The position numbers and the translations under genes are program-made. Below are positions 21,741-28,939 of a DNA stretch of 44,486 bases, piece by piece (the first letter of the stretch is position 1; every line of letters starts with the position of its first letter). The DNA is taken from IMG/VR virus record IMGVR_UViG_3300043778_000012, positions 1-44,486 of that record; one strand, written 5' to 3'. The notes under the pieces were generated by a model. It was not told the DNA's origin and made no database searches. It worked only from the letters and a program-made list of their open reading frames with translations. Origin of the DNA: a virus.

Positions 21741-22136
21741 ATGACCAGGGCTCGGAGACAAGCATACGCCGCGATTGCATGCCGCCTCATTATCGAAGTG
21801 ATGCGGGAAATGTCAGAGAAGTTTATCAAGGGCGATGGGGTGGCCCCGTATGCCGATGATGTGCTGCTATGCGCGGCCCTCTTCATCGGGCAGTATGAAG
21901 GTCGACCGATGACAGCGGCGAAGATAGCCGCATACATCGGGATGCCGCGCCCAAGCGCCATACGCAAACTGGAAGGCTTGATGGTGCGCGGAATTGTCAC
22001 ACAGTCTGCGGCAAAGCATTGGGTCATCGCGTCAGATAAGCGAGAAATAGAGGCGCGCGCAAATATCGTTGTGCCGGCAGTGTGTCGACGGATCGCGAAA
22101 GCCACAGCCGAACTGTCCAAATTGGACAGGCACTGA
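21741..22136 (+). CDS. Winged-helix DNA-binding regulator, 131 aa
   Basis: The ATG at 21741 follows GGAG by 8 bases; a TTG at 21735 is an alternative. The middle part MTAAKIAAYIGMPRPSAIRKLEGLMVRGIVTQ (59-90 region) is a winged helix of MarR/Rrf2 type, and the flanks are helical, which would allow dimerisation. Lying between the two early operons, it is a candidate lysis-lysogeny or early regulator. No classical CI with a peptidase domain is present in the genome. Confidence 0.72.
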   Translation: MTRARRQAYAAIACRLIIEVMREMSEKFIKGDGVAPYADDVLLCAALFIGQYEGRPMTAAKIAAYIGMPRPSAIRKLEGLMVRGIVTQSAAKHWVIASDKREIEARANIVVPAVCRRIAKATAELSKLDRH

Positions 22137-22268
22137 TTGAACGAATGCTACTGAAAGTGTAGCAACGTGAATGTAACGCTTCACGGCGTTTCACGTTGTG
22201 TAAATACAACTCACGCTGATTCACGCGTGGGGTACACTGCGGATTCTTTCACTCGTTTAGGGACCACG
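22137..22268 (+). promoter_or_regulatory. Promoter-operator region of the recombination operon
   Basis: Contains CAACGTGAA (22163-22171) and TTCACGTTG (22190-22198) as a 9-bp inverted repeat, further TTCAC half-sites at 22180, 22220 and 22248, and a GTTGT-GTAAAT-ACAAC dyad. A possible -10 is TACACT at 22233-22238. The half-site TTCAC is shared with the four leftward operators, so the same protein may act here. Confidence 0.55.
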
Positions 22269-23450
22269 ATGAACCCCGGAATCTACTCCAACATTTTGAA
22301 CGCGGACTATCACGGCGGCGAGGGTGTTTCGAATTCGATGCTGTCGGTGCTTCGCGAGCAATCGCCGCTGCACCTGAAAGCGTTGCGCGACATTGCGAAC
22401 GACAACGAACGGCCGCAGCCCACGGCGGCGCAGTTCATCGGCACCGCGTTTCACTGCCTGGTTCTTGAGCCGGCGGAATTCGCCAAGGAATACTGTCTGG
22501 GACTTCGCATGGCAGACGTGCCGGAAGCGATTGATGATCGCGACGTGTTGGTGCGCATGGTCGGCGAACTGAACGCAGGCCGCCAGGCGAAGCTGCCCAC
22601 GACGGGCGCGAAGGGCGATCTGGTGGCACGCATCATGGGCGAAATCGCCACGGGTGACAACGAACAGGACGGCCCGATGGCCGAACGTCTCAAAGCCATG
22701 AAGGGCGAGGAACTGAAGGCGCAGATTGAAGCGCTGAACGAAACGCGCCTGGGCCTGTTGCCAATCGGCGGCAACCGTCACGAACTGGCAGCGATCCTGC
22801 GCGAGCATGGCCGCCAGGTCACACTGTGGTCCGACGTGCAAGCCGAATGGCTGAAGAACAACGGCCACCGCAAGGTGTTGACGAAGGAACAATGGGACCA
22901 GCTGCACGCTATGCGGAACGCCGTGTGCCGCCATCCTGCGGCGGCGGCTTTGCTGACGGGCTGCAAATACGTCACCGAACATTCCGTGTATGCGCGCGAC
23001 CCGCAAACCGGAGAACTGCGCCGCTGCCGCCCCGATTTGTGGCGCTTCGATGGTATCATGGGCGATCTGAAAACGACGGAAGACGCAGGCCCGGAAGCAT
23101 TCGCGCGCTCGATCGCGAAGTGGGGCTATGACGTGCAGCACCCGTACTATCTCGACACGGCAAGCCTGGCGCTGGAACAATCGCCGCCCGATGAATTCGC
23201 AGCGCACCCGACGAAGGCCACCGCGTTTGTGTTCGTCGTTGTCGAAAAGTCATTCCCGCATGCCGTCGCCGTGTACGTCCTGGATGAAGCCAGCGTGGCC
23301 CTGGGGCGCGCGAAGTATCGCGACAGCCTGAACACGTACGCCGAATGCAAGCGCACTGGCGTATGGCCCGGCTACGGCGACGCGGTGCAAATGATCGGCG
23401 TGCCGGCATGGCACATGAATCAAAACCAGCATCTCATCGGGGCAGCATAA
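22269..23450 (+). CDS. RecE-like PD-(D/E)XK exonuclease
   Basis: A 393-residue protein starting MNPGIYSNILNADYHGG, typical of the RecE C-terminal nuclease family. FIGTAFHCLVLEP (near 57) gives the active-site His; RRCRPDLWRFDGIMGDLKTTEDA (near 250-270) gives the D and D-x-K; YDVQHPYYLDTA (near 285) gives the Q-x3-Y motif. The enzyme would resect double-stranded ends 5' to 3'. Between 110 and 190 there is an insertion with two SAP-like helical motifs (AGRQAKLPTTGAKGDLVARI and GLLPIGGNRHELAAILREHG). ANDN sits at 43-46. Confidence 0.88.
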   Translation: MNPGIYSNILNADYHGGEGVSNSMLSVLREQSPLHLKALRDIANDNERPQPTAAQFIGTAFHCLVLEPAEFAKEYCLGLRMADVPEAIDDRDVLVRMVGELNAGRQAKLPTTGAKGDLVARIMGEIATGDNEQDGPMAERLKAMKGEELKAQIEALNETRLGLLPIGGNRHELAAILREHGRQVTLWSDVQAEWLKNNGHRKVLTKEQWDQLHAMRNAVCRHPAAAALLTGCKYVTEHSVYARDPQTGELRRCRPDLWRFDGIMGDLKTTEDAGPEAFARSIAKWGYDVQHPYYLDTASLALEQSPPDEFAAHPTKATAFVFVVVEKSFPHAVAVYVLDEASVALGRAKYRDSLNTYAECKRTGVWPGYGDAVQMIGVPAWHMNQNQHLIGAA

Positions 23451-23452
23451 CA

Positions 23453-23578
23453 ATGAGCGACAGGGCATTCACGGGACTCGCAATCGCGGCGCTCGTATTG
23501 AACGCAGTCTATGGGTTGATCGCGCTTGCGTTCCTTGTCTGCGCTGTCGGCATGGGCTGGATTATCTTCTTTTCATAA
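23453..23578 (+). CDS. Small membrane protein, 41 aa
   Basis: MSDRAFTGLAIAALVLNAVYG...GMGWIIFFS is almost entirely hydrophobic, with two short membrane helices. It lies between RecE and Sak4 genes with 2- and 14-base gaps, so it is transcribed with them. Function unknown. Confidence 0.6.
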   Translation: MSDRAFTGLAIAALVLNAVYGLIALAFLVCAVGMGWIIFFS

Positions 23579-23592
23579 GGGGCAGTAACAAA

Positions 23593-24594
23593 ATGGGTAT
23601 CTTCAAGATCGAGGAAGCAAGCCGAGAAGGCGCAAGACTCGTTGTCGGGCTTGGCGGGATTTCGGGCGGCGGCAAGACGTTCACGGCACTGCAGGTCGCT
23701 TGGGGTATGGCGAATTACGACAGCAAGAAAGTCGGCCTGATGTGCACGGAAAACCGCCGTGGCCGGCTGTACGCTGACTCGCTGCGCGATGCCGATGGCG
23801 TCGTGCACAAATTCATGATCGGCGATCTGACGCCGCCATTCTCGCCCGCGCGCTACATCGAAGGCATCCAGGCGTTCGTGGATGCCGGCGTGGAAGTGCT
23901 GGTGATCGATAGCGTGTCGCACGAGTGGGAAGGCATCGGCGGATGCGAGGATATCGCGCATGCGCCTGGGCGTGATGGGCAGGCCCCGAAGCAGCCGCGC
24001 TGGAACGACGCGAAGCGCGAACACAAGTCGTTCATGAACGCCATGCTGCAATCGCCGCTGCACATCGTCGCGTGCATGCGGGCGCGCGAAAAAGTGAAGC
24101 TGGTAAAGCGCGACGGCAAGATGGAGTATGACGCTCTTGGCGTGCTGCCAATCCAGGAAAAGAATTTCACATTCGAACTCACGGCATCGATGATGCTGTG
24201 GAACGGCGGCAAGTCGCGAGAAATCATCAAGTGCCCGTCCGAACTGCAGGGCATCTTCGGCACTTCGGGCGAGTGGTCAGAAGGCTACCTGACGGCGGCC
24301 GAAGGCAAGGCGCTGCGCGACTGGGTGGACGGCGCGAAGGGCGTTGACGACGCCGTGAAGAACGCGCGCGACAGCCTGCAACTGGTCTGCGAACAGGGCA
24401 TGGAAGCGCTGCAGAAAGCCTGGATCGCGCTGCCGGCGAAGGTTCGCAAGGCAATCTCGCCGAAGGGATGCCCCGACGACTTGAAGAAATCGGCCGAAGC
24501 ATTCGACGCGCAACGTGCAGCCGCGAACGATAATCGTCAGGCAGATGATTTGAATGCGGCGCTGCTTGGCGGCGGCGCTCAGAACTCAGCATAA
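23593..24594 (+). CDS. Sak4-like RecA-fold ATPase (ssDNA annealing)
   Basis: A 333-residue protein with Walker A GGISGGGKT (21-29) and Walker B VLVIDSVSHEW (near 104-114), then an RWNDAKREHKSFMNAML block typical of phage nucleotide-binding AAA_24/Sak4 proteins. Sak4 proteins are RecA-like annealers whose activity is boosted by the cognate SSB. The neighbouring RecE-type nuclease and the SSB downstream fit this. The C-terminus is linker-like with ANDN (near 311) and no further domain. Confidence 0.85.
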   Translation: MGIFKIEEASREGARLVVGLGGISGGGKTFTALQVAWGMANYDSKKVGLMCTENRRGRLYADSLRDADGVVHKFMIGDLTPPFSPARYIEGIQAFVDAGVEVLVIDSVSHEWEGIGGCEDIAHAPGRDGQAPKQPRWNDAKREHKSFMNAMLQSPLHIVACMRAREKVKLVKRDGKMEYDALGVLPIQEKNFTFELTASMMLWNGGKSREIIKCPSELQGIFGTSGEWSEGYLTAAEGKALRDWVDGAKGVDDAVKNARDSLQLVCEQGMEALQKAWIALPAKVRKAISPKGCPDDLKKSAEAFDAQRAAANDNRQADDLNAALLGGGAQNSA

Positions 24595-24618
24595 CCACGA
24601 AAGGGGAAGCATCACATA

Positions 24619-24852
24619 ATGGCGCAGGCACAATCGAAATTCCTTAGCGCTGCGGAAGTATCGCAGCGCTGGGGCGGTGCCGTCAGTACCGGAACGCTGG
24701 CGAACTGGCGCGTGCAAAAGAAAGGGCCGCCGTATCAGAAGCTGGGCAGCAAGGTACGCTATCCCGTCGCGCTGCTGGAAGCGTGGGAAGCTGCGCACAT
24801 GATGATGAACGCGGCGAACGACAACGACCAAGACACGGAAGATATTGCATAA
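24619..24852 (+). CDS. Excisionase/AlpA-like HTH protein, 77 aa
   Basis: FLSAAEVSQRWGGAVSTGTLANWRVQKKGPPYQKLG is a MerR-type winged HTH of the HTH_17 group; VRYPVALLEAWEAA follows as the usual last helix. Such proteins act as excisionases or small activators. The tail holds NAANDNDQ. The stop overlaps the next start as TAATG. A role as Xis for the integrase at 27309 is inference. Confidence 0.75.
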   Translation: MAQAQSKFLSAAEVSQRWGGAVSTGTLANWRVQKKGPPYQKLGSKVRYPVALLEAWEAAHMMMNAANDNDQDTEDIA

Positions 24853-25193
24853 TGAGTTCAGCACTCGAAACGCAAGTGGGCGGCAGCCACTATAAAGACA
24901 TGCCGATACAGCCGATGGAATACAGCATGGCGAACGGCCTGGATGCCTGCCAGCACACCATCGTGAAGTACGTGACGCGGTTTCGCGAGAAGGGCGGCCT
25001 CCAGGACTTGGAGAAAGCGCGCCACGTCATCGACATGCTGATCGAATTCGAGCGGAAGGCGATCGAGCGGGCGGCCACTCCGGCGAACGACAACGCTCCG
25101 CGCGGCCCGCTGAATGCGGATGGCACAACATGGTGCTGCGGCAGGACGGGCAGCACGAGCGCGCCTTACTGCTTGGGGTGTCCGCATGCCTGA
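24852..25193 (+). CDS. DUF3310 protein with C-terminal zinc-like tail
   Basis: A 113-residue protein. VGGSHYKDMPIQPMEYSMANGLDACQHTIVKYVTRFREKGGLQDLEKARHVID is the DUF3310 core (about 10-62), found in many phages and linked to nucleotide metabolism without proven activity. After a PANDNAP linker comes a Cys-rich tail CCGRTGSTSAPYCLGCPHA that could bind metal. The tail overlaps the start of the next gene by 8 bases. Confidence 0.82.
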   Translation: MSSALETQVGGSHYKDMPIQPMEYSMANGLDACQHTIVKYVTRFREKGGLQDLEKARHVIDMLIEFERKAIERAATPANDNAPRGPLNADGTTWCCGRTGSTSAPYCLGCPHA

Positions 25194-25404
25194 CGATTTC
25201 GATCGAGCGCAGGACGCCGCCGAAGTGAACAACCAGGACGCGCTGGAACGGCAGCGCCTTCAGGCACTCAACACGAAGCACTTCACCGCTCGCGGCGAAT
25301 GCCTCAACCCGCGTTGCGCCGAACCGTTCGCGGCGAACGACAACATGCGACTGTACTGCGGATCGCAGTGCGAAACCGAACACCGCAAGCTCCGGCGCGC
25401 GTGA
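25186..25404 (+). CDS. TraR/DksA-like zinc-finger protein, 72 aa
   Basis: MPDDFDRAQDAAEVNNQDALERQR matches the acidic N-terminal helix of TraR-type proteins, whose DxxD/A tip enters the RNA polymerase secondary channel. The C-terminal CLNPRC...YCGSQC is a four-Cys zinc finger, with ANDN inserted in the loop between the Cys pairs. It may tune host transcription during infection. The finger is longer than in TraR, so relation is likely but not certain. Confidence 0.72.
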   Translation: MPDDFDRAQDAAEVNNQDALERQRLQALNTKHFTARGECLNPRCAEPFAANDNMRLYCGSQCETEHRKLRRA

Positions 25405-25438
25405 TATCATTTAGTTTTAACCGGGAAATCAAATCACC

Positions 25439-25885
25439 ATGAAAACCATCGGACTCGCCCGCCTGGGCAAGGATGCAGAAGTGCGTTACGCGCCCAGCGG
25501 CGATGCTGTCGCGAATCTGTCGCTGGCCGTGAACTACGGCAAGCCGGACAGCGACGGCAACCGCCCGACGCAATGGATCAACGCGTCGCTGTGGGGCAAG
25601 CGCGCGGAATCGCTCGCGCAGTACCTGACGAAGGGAAGCCTTCACTGCTTCACGCTGTCGGATATCCATATCGAGGCATACGAAGGCCAGAACGGCACGT
25701 TCCACAACCTGGTCGCGCGCGTGGACGATGTGCAGTTGGGGCCGCGCGGGCAGGGCGGCAACCAGGGCGGCGGCGAGCGCACGGAACGCCCGGCGGCGAA
25801 CGGCGGCGGCCAGCAGCGGCCTGCGCGGGGCGATGGTCGTGCGGCCGGCCAGGGCGGCGACATGGATGACGATATCCCGTTCTGA
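25439..25885 (+). CDS. ssb: Single-stranded DNA-binding protein
   Basis: A 148-residue SSB: OB fold in residues 1-103 (IGLARLGKDAEVRYAPSGDAVANLSLAV, WINASLWGKRAE, LVARVDDVQLG) and a disordered Gly/Arg-rich linker ending in the acidic tip DMDDDIPF, which recruits partner proteins. It is likely the partner of the Sak4-like annealer. It lacks some N-terminal residues of host SSB, as phage forms often do. Confidence 0.92.
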   Translation: MKTIGLARLGKDAEVRYAPSGDAVANLSLAVNYGKPDSDGNRPTQWINASLWGKRAESLAQYLTKGSLHCFTLSDIHIEAYEGQNGTFHNLVARVDDVQLGPRGQGGNQGGGERTERPAANGGGQQRPARGDGRAAGQGGDMDDDIPF

Positions 25886-25917
25886 GTCTCAACCAACCAC
25901 CAGGAAACTGAACCATC

Positions 25918-26091
25918 ATGGAAATTCAATTCAAGCGCGGTGCCCAGGTCATCGCTTCCCCGTCGCGTGGCGAATCGTTCCGCGCTCGCGTCGTGCGCCG
26001 TTACGACACGCGGAAAGGCCAGTTCGTCGTCGTGAAGGACGGCACGGGGCGCGAGGTGAACATGCGCCCCGGCCTGCTGCGGCTGGCCTGA
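25918..26091 (+). CDS. Hypothetical basic beta protein, 57 aa
   Basis: MEIQFKRGAQVIASPSRGES begins a small, probably SH3-like, protein of alternating basic and hydrophobic residues (ARVVRRYDTRKGQFVVVKD, REVNMRPGLLRLA). It follows ssb by 32 bases and is the last gene before a strong terminator. Probably nucleic-acid binding; no known family. Confidence 0.7.
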   Translation: MEIQFKRGAQVIASPSRGESFRARVVRRYDTRKGQFVVVKDGTGREVNMRPGLLRLA

Positions 26092-26112
26092 CGGTCAGCA
26101 CGATACGAAAGA

Positions 26113-26134
26113 CCCCGCGCGGTGCGGGGTTTTT
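26113..26134 (+). terminator. Rho-independent terminator of the recombination operon
   Basis: CCCCGC-GCGGT-GCGGGG followed by TTTTT. Confidence 0.9.
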
Positions 26135-26192
26135 CATTTCTGGCGCAGCGTGCGACGTACAATGAGGGCGTTTAAACGAACTAAGGAAGATC

Positions 26193-26834
26193 ATGAATCG
26201 CGAAACATGGCTCAACGAACTGGCGAAGAAAATGGCCTCGCGCTTTCAGGAACTGGGGCACCCGATTCCGAAATTCCGCGTGTCCATCGGCTTCACGTCG
26301 ACGGGTGCGAATGGCGGCGCGAACGGTCAGTGCTGGAGCGACCAGTGTACGGACGACAGCCATTACACCATTTTCATTTCGCCGGCCGAAGCAACCAGCA
26401 TGGATATCGCCGCGATCCTGAATCATGAATTGATCCACGCGGCGGCCGGCCTGAAGGAAGGCCACAAGGGCGAGTTTGCGAAGATGATGAAGGCCACCGG
26501 GATGACGCGGCCCTTCACCAGCTCCGTGGCCGGCGATGACTTCAAAGCCTGGGTGCAGCCGTTCATTGATGAACTCGGCGAAATCCCGCATGCGCAGCTG
26601 AAGGTGCGCGGCACCGGAAACGTGAAGCTGTTCAAGAAAGAGGGCGGCGGCGTCGACGCGGCGGCCGACAACGACAACGAGCCCGAAAACAATCTGCCGA
26701 AGAAACAGACCACGCGCCTGAAGAAATGCGAGTGCAGCGCGTGCGGCTACACGGTGCGCGTGACGGCGAAATGGCTCGAAGTCGGGCGGCCGCATTGCCC
26801 GGAGCATGGCGCGATGGAAGCGGAAGCGGCATAA
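26193..26834 (+). CDS. SprT-like zinc metalloprotease-fold protein
   Basis: A 213-residue protein. HELIH at 78-82 plus H91 (LKEGHKGEF) form the SprT/Spartan-type zinc site; the C-terminal CECSACG...CPEHG (near 178-205) is a zinc ribbon. SprT proteins degrade DNA-protein crosslinks or act in transcription; phage versions are uncharacterised. It is isolated as its own transcript: a -10-like TACAAT at 26158-26163 and GTTTAAAC at 26170 lie upstream, and terminators lie on both sides. A linker reads AADNDNEPENN. Confidence 0.85.
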   Translation: MNRETWLNELAKKMASRFQELGHPIPKFRVSIGFTSTGANGGANGQCWSDQCTDDSHYTIFISPAEATSMDIAAILNHELIHAAAGLKEGHKGEFAKMMKATGMTRPFTSSVAGDDFKAWVQPFIDELGEIPHAQLKVRGTGNVKLFKKEGGGVDAAADNDNEPENNLPKKQTTRLKKCECSACGYTVRVTAKWLEVGRPHCPEHGAMEAEAA

Positions 26835-26840
26835 GAAAAA

Positions 26841-26862
26841 CCCCGCCGAAGCGGGGTTTTTT
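26841..26862. terminator. Bidirectional terminator between SprT gene and tRNA cluster
   Basis: CCCCGC-CGAA-GCGGGG with TTTTTT on the plus side and AAAAA before it, so it can stop transcription from both directions: the SprT gene and the leftward tRNAs. Confidence 0.9.
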
Positions 26863-26867
26863 GTTGA

Positions 26868-26949
26868 TCGACTGCAGCGGAATCGAACCACGGTTGCCCA
26901 GCCTTTTACGGCTCGCTCTACCAATTCGCGTTTATGGGCGATGCAGTCG
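26868..26949 (-). tRNA. Degenerate tRNA-like sequence, isotype unclear
   Basis: Minus-strand acceptor CGACTGC pairs with GCAGTCG over 7 bp. The T arm has GGTTCGATTCC with 4 of 5 stem pairs, and the D side has TTGGTAGAGC. However, the D loop is about 11 bases too long, the anticodon stem AGCC/GGCT is only 4 bp around GTAAAA, with no proper U33, and the 3' end reads TCA, not CCA. It is most likely a decaying tRNA gene or a tRNA mimic. Confidence 0.5.
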
Positions 26950-27030
26950 TGTTTGCCGGCTTATACGTTTCGCAGCGGCTGCACTGGTGCCGGTTTCCGG
27001 CGTCGTCGTGCTTCTCTCTCACAGGGAAAT

Positions 27031-27105
27031 TGGAGTCGCGTGCGGGATTCGAACCCGCGTTCGGCGATAGAAAGTCGCCTGTCCTAACCACTAGACGAAC
27101 ACGAC
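27031..27105 (-). tRNA. tRNA-Glu (UUC)
   Basis: A 75-base cloverleaf on the minus strand. Acceptor GTCGTGT/ACGCGAC (one G-T pair), D arm with CTAGTGGTTAGGAC, anticodon stem GGCGA/TCGCC around CTTTCTA (anticodon TTC), T arm CGCGG-GTTCGAAT-CCCGC and an encoded CCA (27031-27033). Two features are odd for tRNA-Glu: U at the discriminator position and U37 after the anticodon. Confidence 0.85.
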
Positions 27106-27240
27106 ATCACGACTGGAAACTGCGACGCGCACTCAGGCTAGTCGCTACCTGGCAGGGCGATACCGGCTGCCACCGATACAGTTTCCATGCGTGATGCGCC
27201 TGGCAGACCAGGCGATACACGGGCCGCTTACGGCGGCCAG
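27106..27240. ncRNA. Candidate structured RNA next to tRNA-Glu
   Basis: Bases 27106-27195 fold into a closed domain: ATCACG/CGTGAT, then a 3x3 internal loop, then GGAAACTG/CAGTTTCC (27115-27122 with 27179-27186), enclosing stems CGAC/GTCG (27123-27126 with 27141-27144) and GGCAG/CTGCC (27151-27155 with 27167-27171). Two more hairpins follow: CGCCTGG-CAGA-CCAGGCG (27197-27214) and GGCCGC-TTACG-GCGGCC (27222-27238). Strand and role are unknown. It abuts the tRNA, so it may be a leader processed with it. Confidence 0.45.
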
Positions 27241-27308
27241 TCGGCTGTCTTTCCATGCTGCCAACCACGGTATCAGAGCCTGTGTAGTCGCGGCTCGATG
27301 AGATTCAA

Positions 27309-28604
27309 TTATGCCGCTTCCGCGAACTCGCGTGATTGATTTTCGCTATCGACTTTCTTTTCCGATTTGACGCGCTTCGCGGGCTGCGTCACGTTCTTTT
27401 CAAACCACTTGCCCCACTTCGTCATCGCGGCGCGCATCTGCGGCAGATAGTCGGCGTGGTCGTAGTGCTTGCCACCAGTGTCGCCGCGTGCATGCTGCTG
27501 TATCAGGTCGCGCGTGAAGCGATCAACGCCCGCGCCGTCACCCATGCGGGACTTCCAGGTGCGGCGCAGGTCACGAGCCTGGAAGGACGCGCAGCACGTC
27601 AGCGATGCGATGTGATGCGACACGGCCAGGAATCCCATGCGCTTGGCCTTCGAGCCGGTGCGGGCAGGGAACAGCGGGCCGTCGCCGTGCCAGCGCCTCA
27701 GGCGCTTGAATATCTCGACAGCCTGCGGCGGCAGCGGGATAAAGTGCGGTTTCTTGCGGCCCTTCGTCTTGTGCGCCGGGATCGTCCATAGAGCGCGAGC
27801 CGTATCGACTTCGCAGCCGTCCACCTTGATGGTTTCCTGCACGCGCTGGCCGCAAAGCATCACCAGGCGCGCGCAGTCGCCGGACCCTTCGTCCGTCAGG
27901 CTCGCCCACACGGCCGCCATTTCCGTGGGCGACAGGTTGCGGCTGCGTTCCTTGTTCGCGCGCTTGTCCTTCGGCACGGCCGTTACCGGGTTCGCCTGGA
28001 TGCCCCAGTCGTACGTCACTTCCTGGGTGTAGTCGTTCGTGGACTTCATCGCCCATCCGAACGCGGACGACATGTAGGTGCGCTGAATGTCGGCCGTGCG
28101 CAGCGCGTCGCGCTTCACGGCGGCCATCAGCGGCACGCGGATATCTGCCGGCGTCACTTCGCCAGCCAGCTTGCTGCGGCCCAGCTGGTCGGCCGCGTTG
28201 TACTTGCCCTTCAGCAAGACGTTCTCGACGTGCCCAGCGGCACCGGCGTCGCGCGCCTTCAGGTGCGCCACGTATTCCGTGAACAGGGTTTCGACGGTTG
28301 GCGCTTTTTCCTGATTCGCGATGGCGACCTTCGGCTTCGGCGACGACTTCACGAGCGGCCTGATTTCGTCGGCGAACTTCGTGCGGGCGTCGGCCAGCGA
28401 CATATCCGGGTATCGGCCAATCTGCTTTTTGCCGCGCTCTCCGCCTTTCTTCCAGTGCGCGAACCAGACGGCGTTCACGCTCGCGTCGGACTTGCGGATG
28501 CGCAGCCTGAGGCTGCCTTCGCCTCGATTGCGCGCGCCGTCGTTCAGCACGGTTTCGCCTTCGCAGTCTCGAATTGCGGCATCGATTTGGGTCTTGGTCA
28601 GCAC
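27309..28604 (-). CDS. int: Tyrosine-recombinase integrase
   Basis: A 431-residue integrase. The N-terminus (1-90) is an arm-binding domain of the DUF4102/P4 type (LRLRIRKSD, GRYPDMSLADARTKFADEI), the middle a SAM-like core-binding domain, and the C-terminus catalytic: R254 (LCGQRVQETI), K near 285, R348 (ARDLRRTW), H371/R373 (QQHARGDTGG) and likely nucleophile Y381 (KHYDHADYL). It integrates the phage at a host tRNA gene. attP lies 175-225 bases upstream of its start. Confidence 0.93.
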   Translation of the reverse strand: MLTKTQIDAAIRDCEGETVLNDGARNRGEGSLRLRIRKSDASVNAVWFAHWKKGGERGKKQIGRYPDMSLADARTKFADEIRPLVKSSPKPKVAIANQEKAPTVETLFTEYVAHLKARDAGAAGHVENVLLKGKYNAADQLGRSKLAGEVTPADIRVPLMAAVKRDALRTADIQRTYMSSAFGWAMKSTNDYTQEVTYDWGIQANPVTAVPKDKRANKERSRNLSPTEMAAVWASLTDEGSGDCARLVMLCGQRVQETIKVDGCEVDTARALWTIPAHKTKGRKKPHFIPLPPQAVEIFKRLRRWHGDGPLFPARTGSKAKRMGFLAVSHHIASLTCCASFQARDLRRTWKSRMGDGAGVDRFTRDLIQQHARGDTGGKHYDHADYLPQMRAAMTKWGKWFEKNVTQPAKRVKSEKKVDSENQSREFAEAA

Positions 28605-28632
28605 GTCGCGGCCTCGCTTCCTGGATGATATA

Positions 28633-28653
28633 GGGTGCCCTTTAGGGTGCCCC
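28633..28653. promoter_or_regulatory. Integrase arm-type site, int-proximal
   Basis: GGGTGCCC twice in tandem with TTTA between (21 bp). A near-identical 21-bp unit lies at 28876-28896, on the other side of the tRNA-like core, as expected of P and P' arm sites. Confidence 0.65.
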
Positions 28654-28778
28654 TCGGGGGAAAGTGCCCCCTGTTTGAAGCGTAAGCGGAATTTCGCGCG
28701 CCGGTCAAATTCGCTTTGTGAATCAATGACGTGGAATGGATGCGGATGATGCGCCGTGAATGCCCATTATTGGCAGCG

Positions 28779-28828
28779 AGCAGCCTTCCAAGCTGAATAC
28801 GAGGGTTCGATTCCCTTCACCCGCTCCA
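28779..28828 (+). other. attP core: 3' half of tRNA-Gly(UCC)
   Basis: The sequence AGCAGCCTTCCAAGCTGAAT and what follows to CCA at 28826-28828 equals the anticodon arm (TTCC, anticodon TCC), variable loop, T arm (GGTTCGATTCC) and acceptor of a betaproteobacterial tRNA-Gly. The 5' half is absent, so it cannot be a working tRNA; it is the identity block used for integration into, and restoration of, a host tRNA-Gly gene. The intact single copy means the sequenced form is excised or from virions. Confidence 0.85.
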
Positions 28829-28875
28829 ATCTTTTCAATGATTTAGCGGACTGATTGTTTTAGGCTTGAAACTCG

Positions 28876-28896
28876 GGGTGCCCTTCAGGGTGCCCC
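28876..28896. promoter_or_regulatory. Integrase arm-type site, distal
   Basis: GGGTGCCC-TTCA-GGGTGCCCC, one base different from 28633-28653. Confidence 0.65.
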
Positions 28897-28939
28897 GCGC
28901 CGAAAGTCATCACGCCGCGTAATCCACAGTAATAATGTC

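Noticed and set aside
28771-28828. Functional tRNA-Gly gene
   Set aside because: Only the 3' half from the anticodon arm onward is present; the 5' acceptor strand and D arm are missing, so it is the attP identity block.
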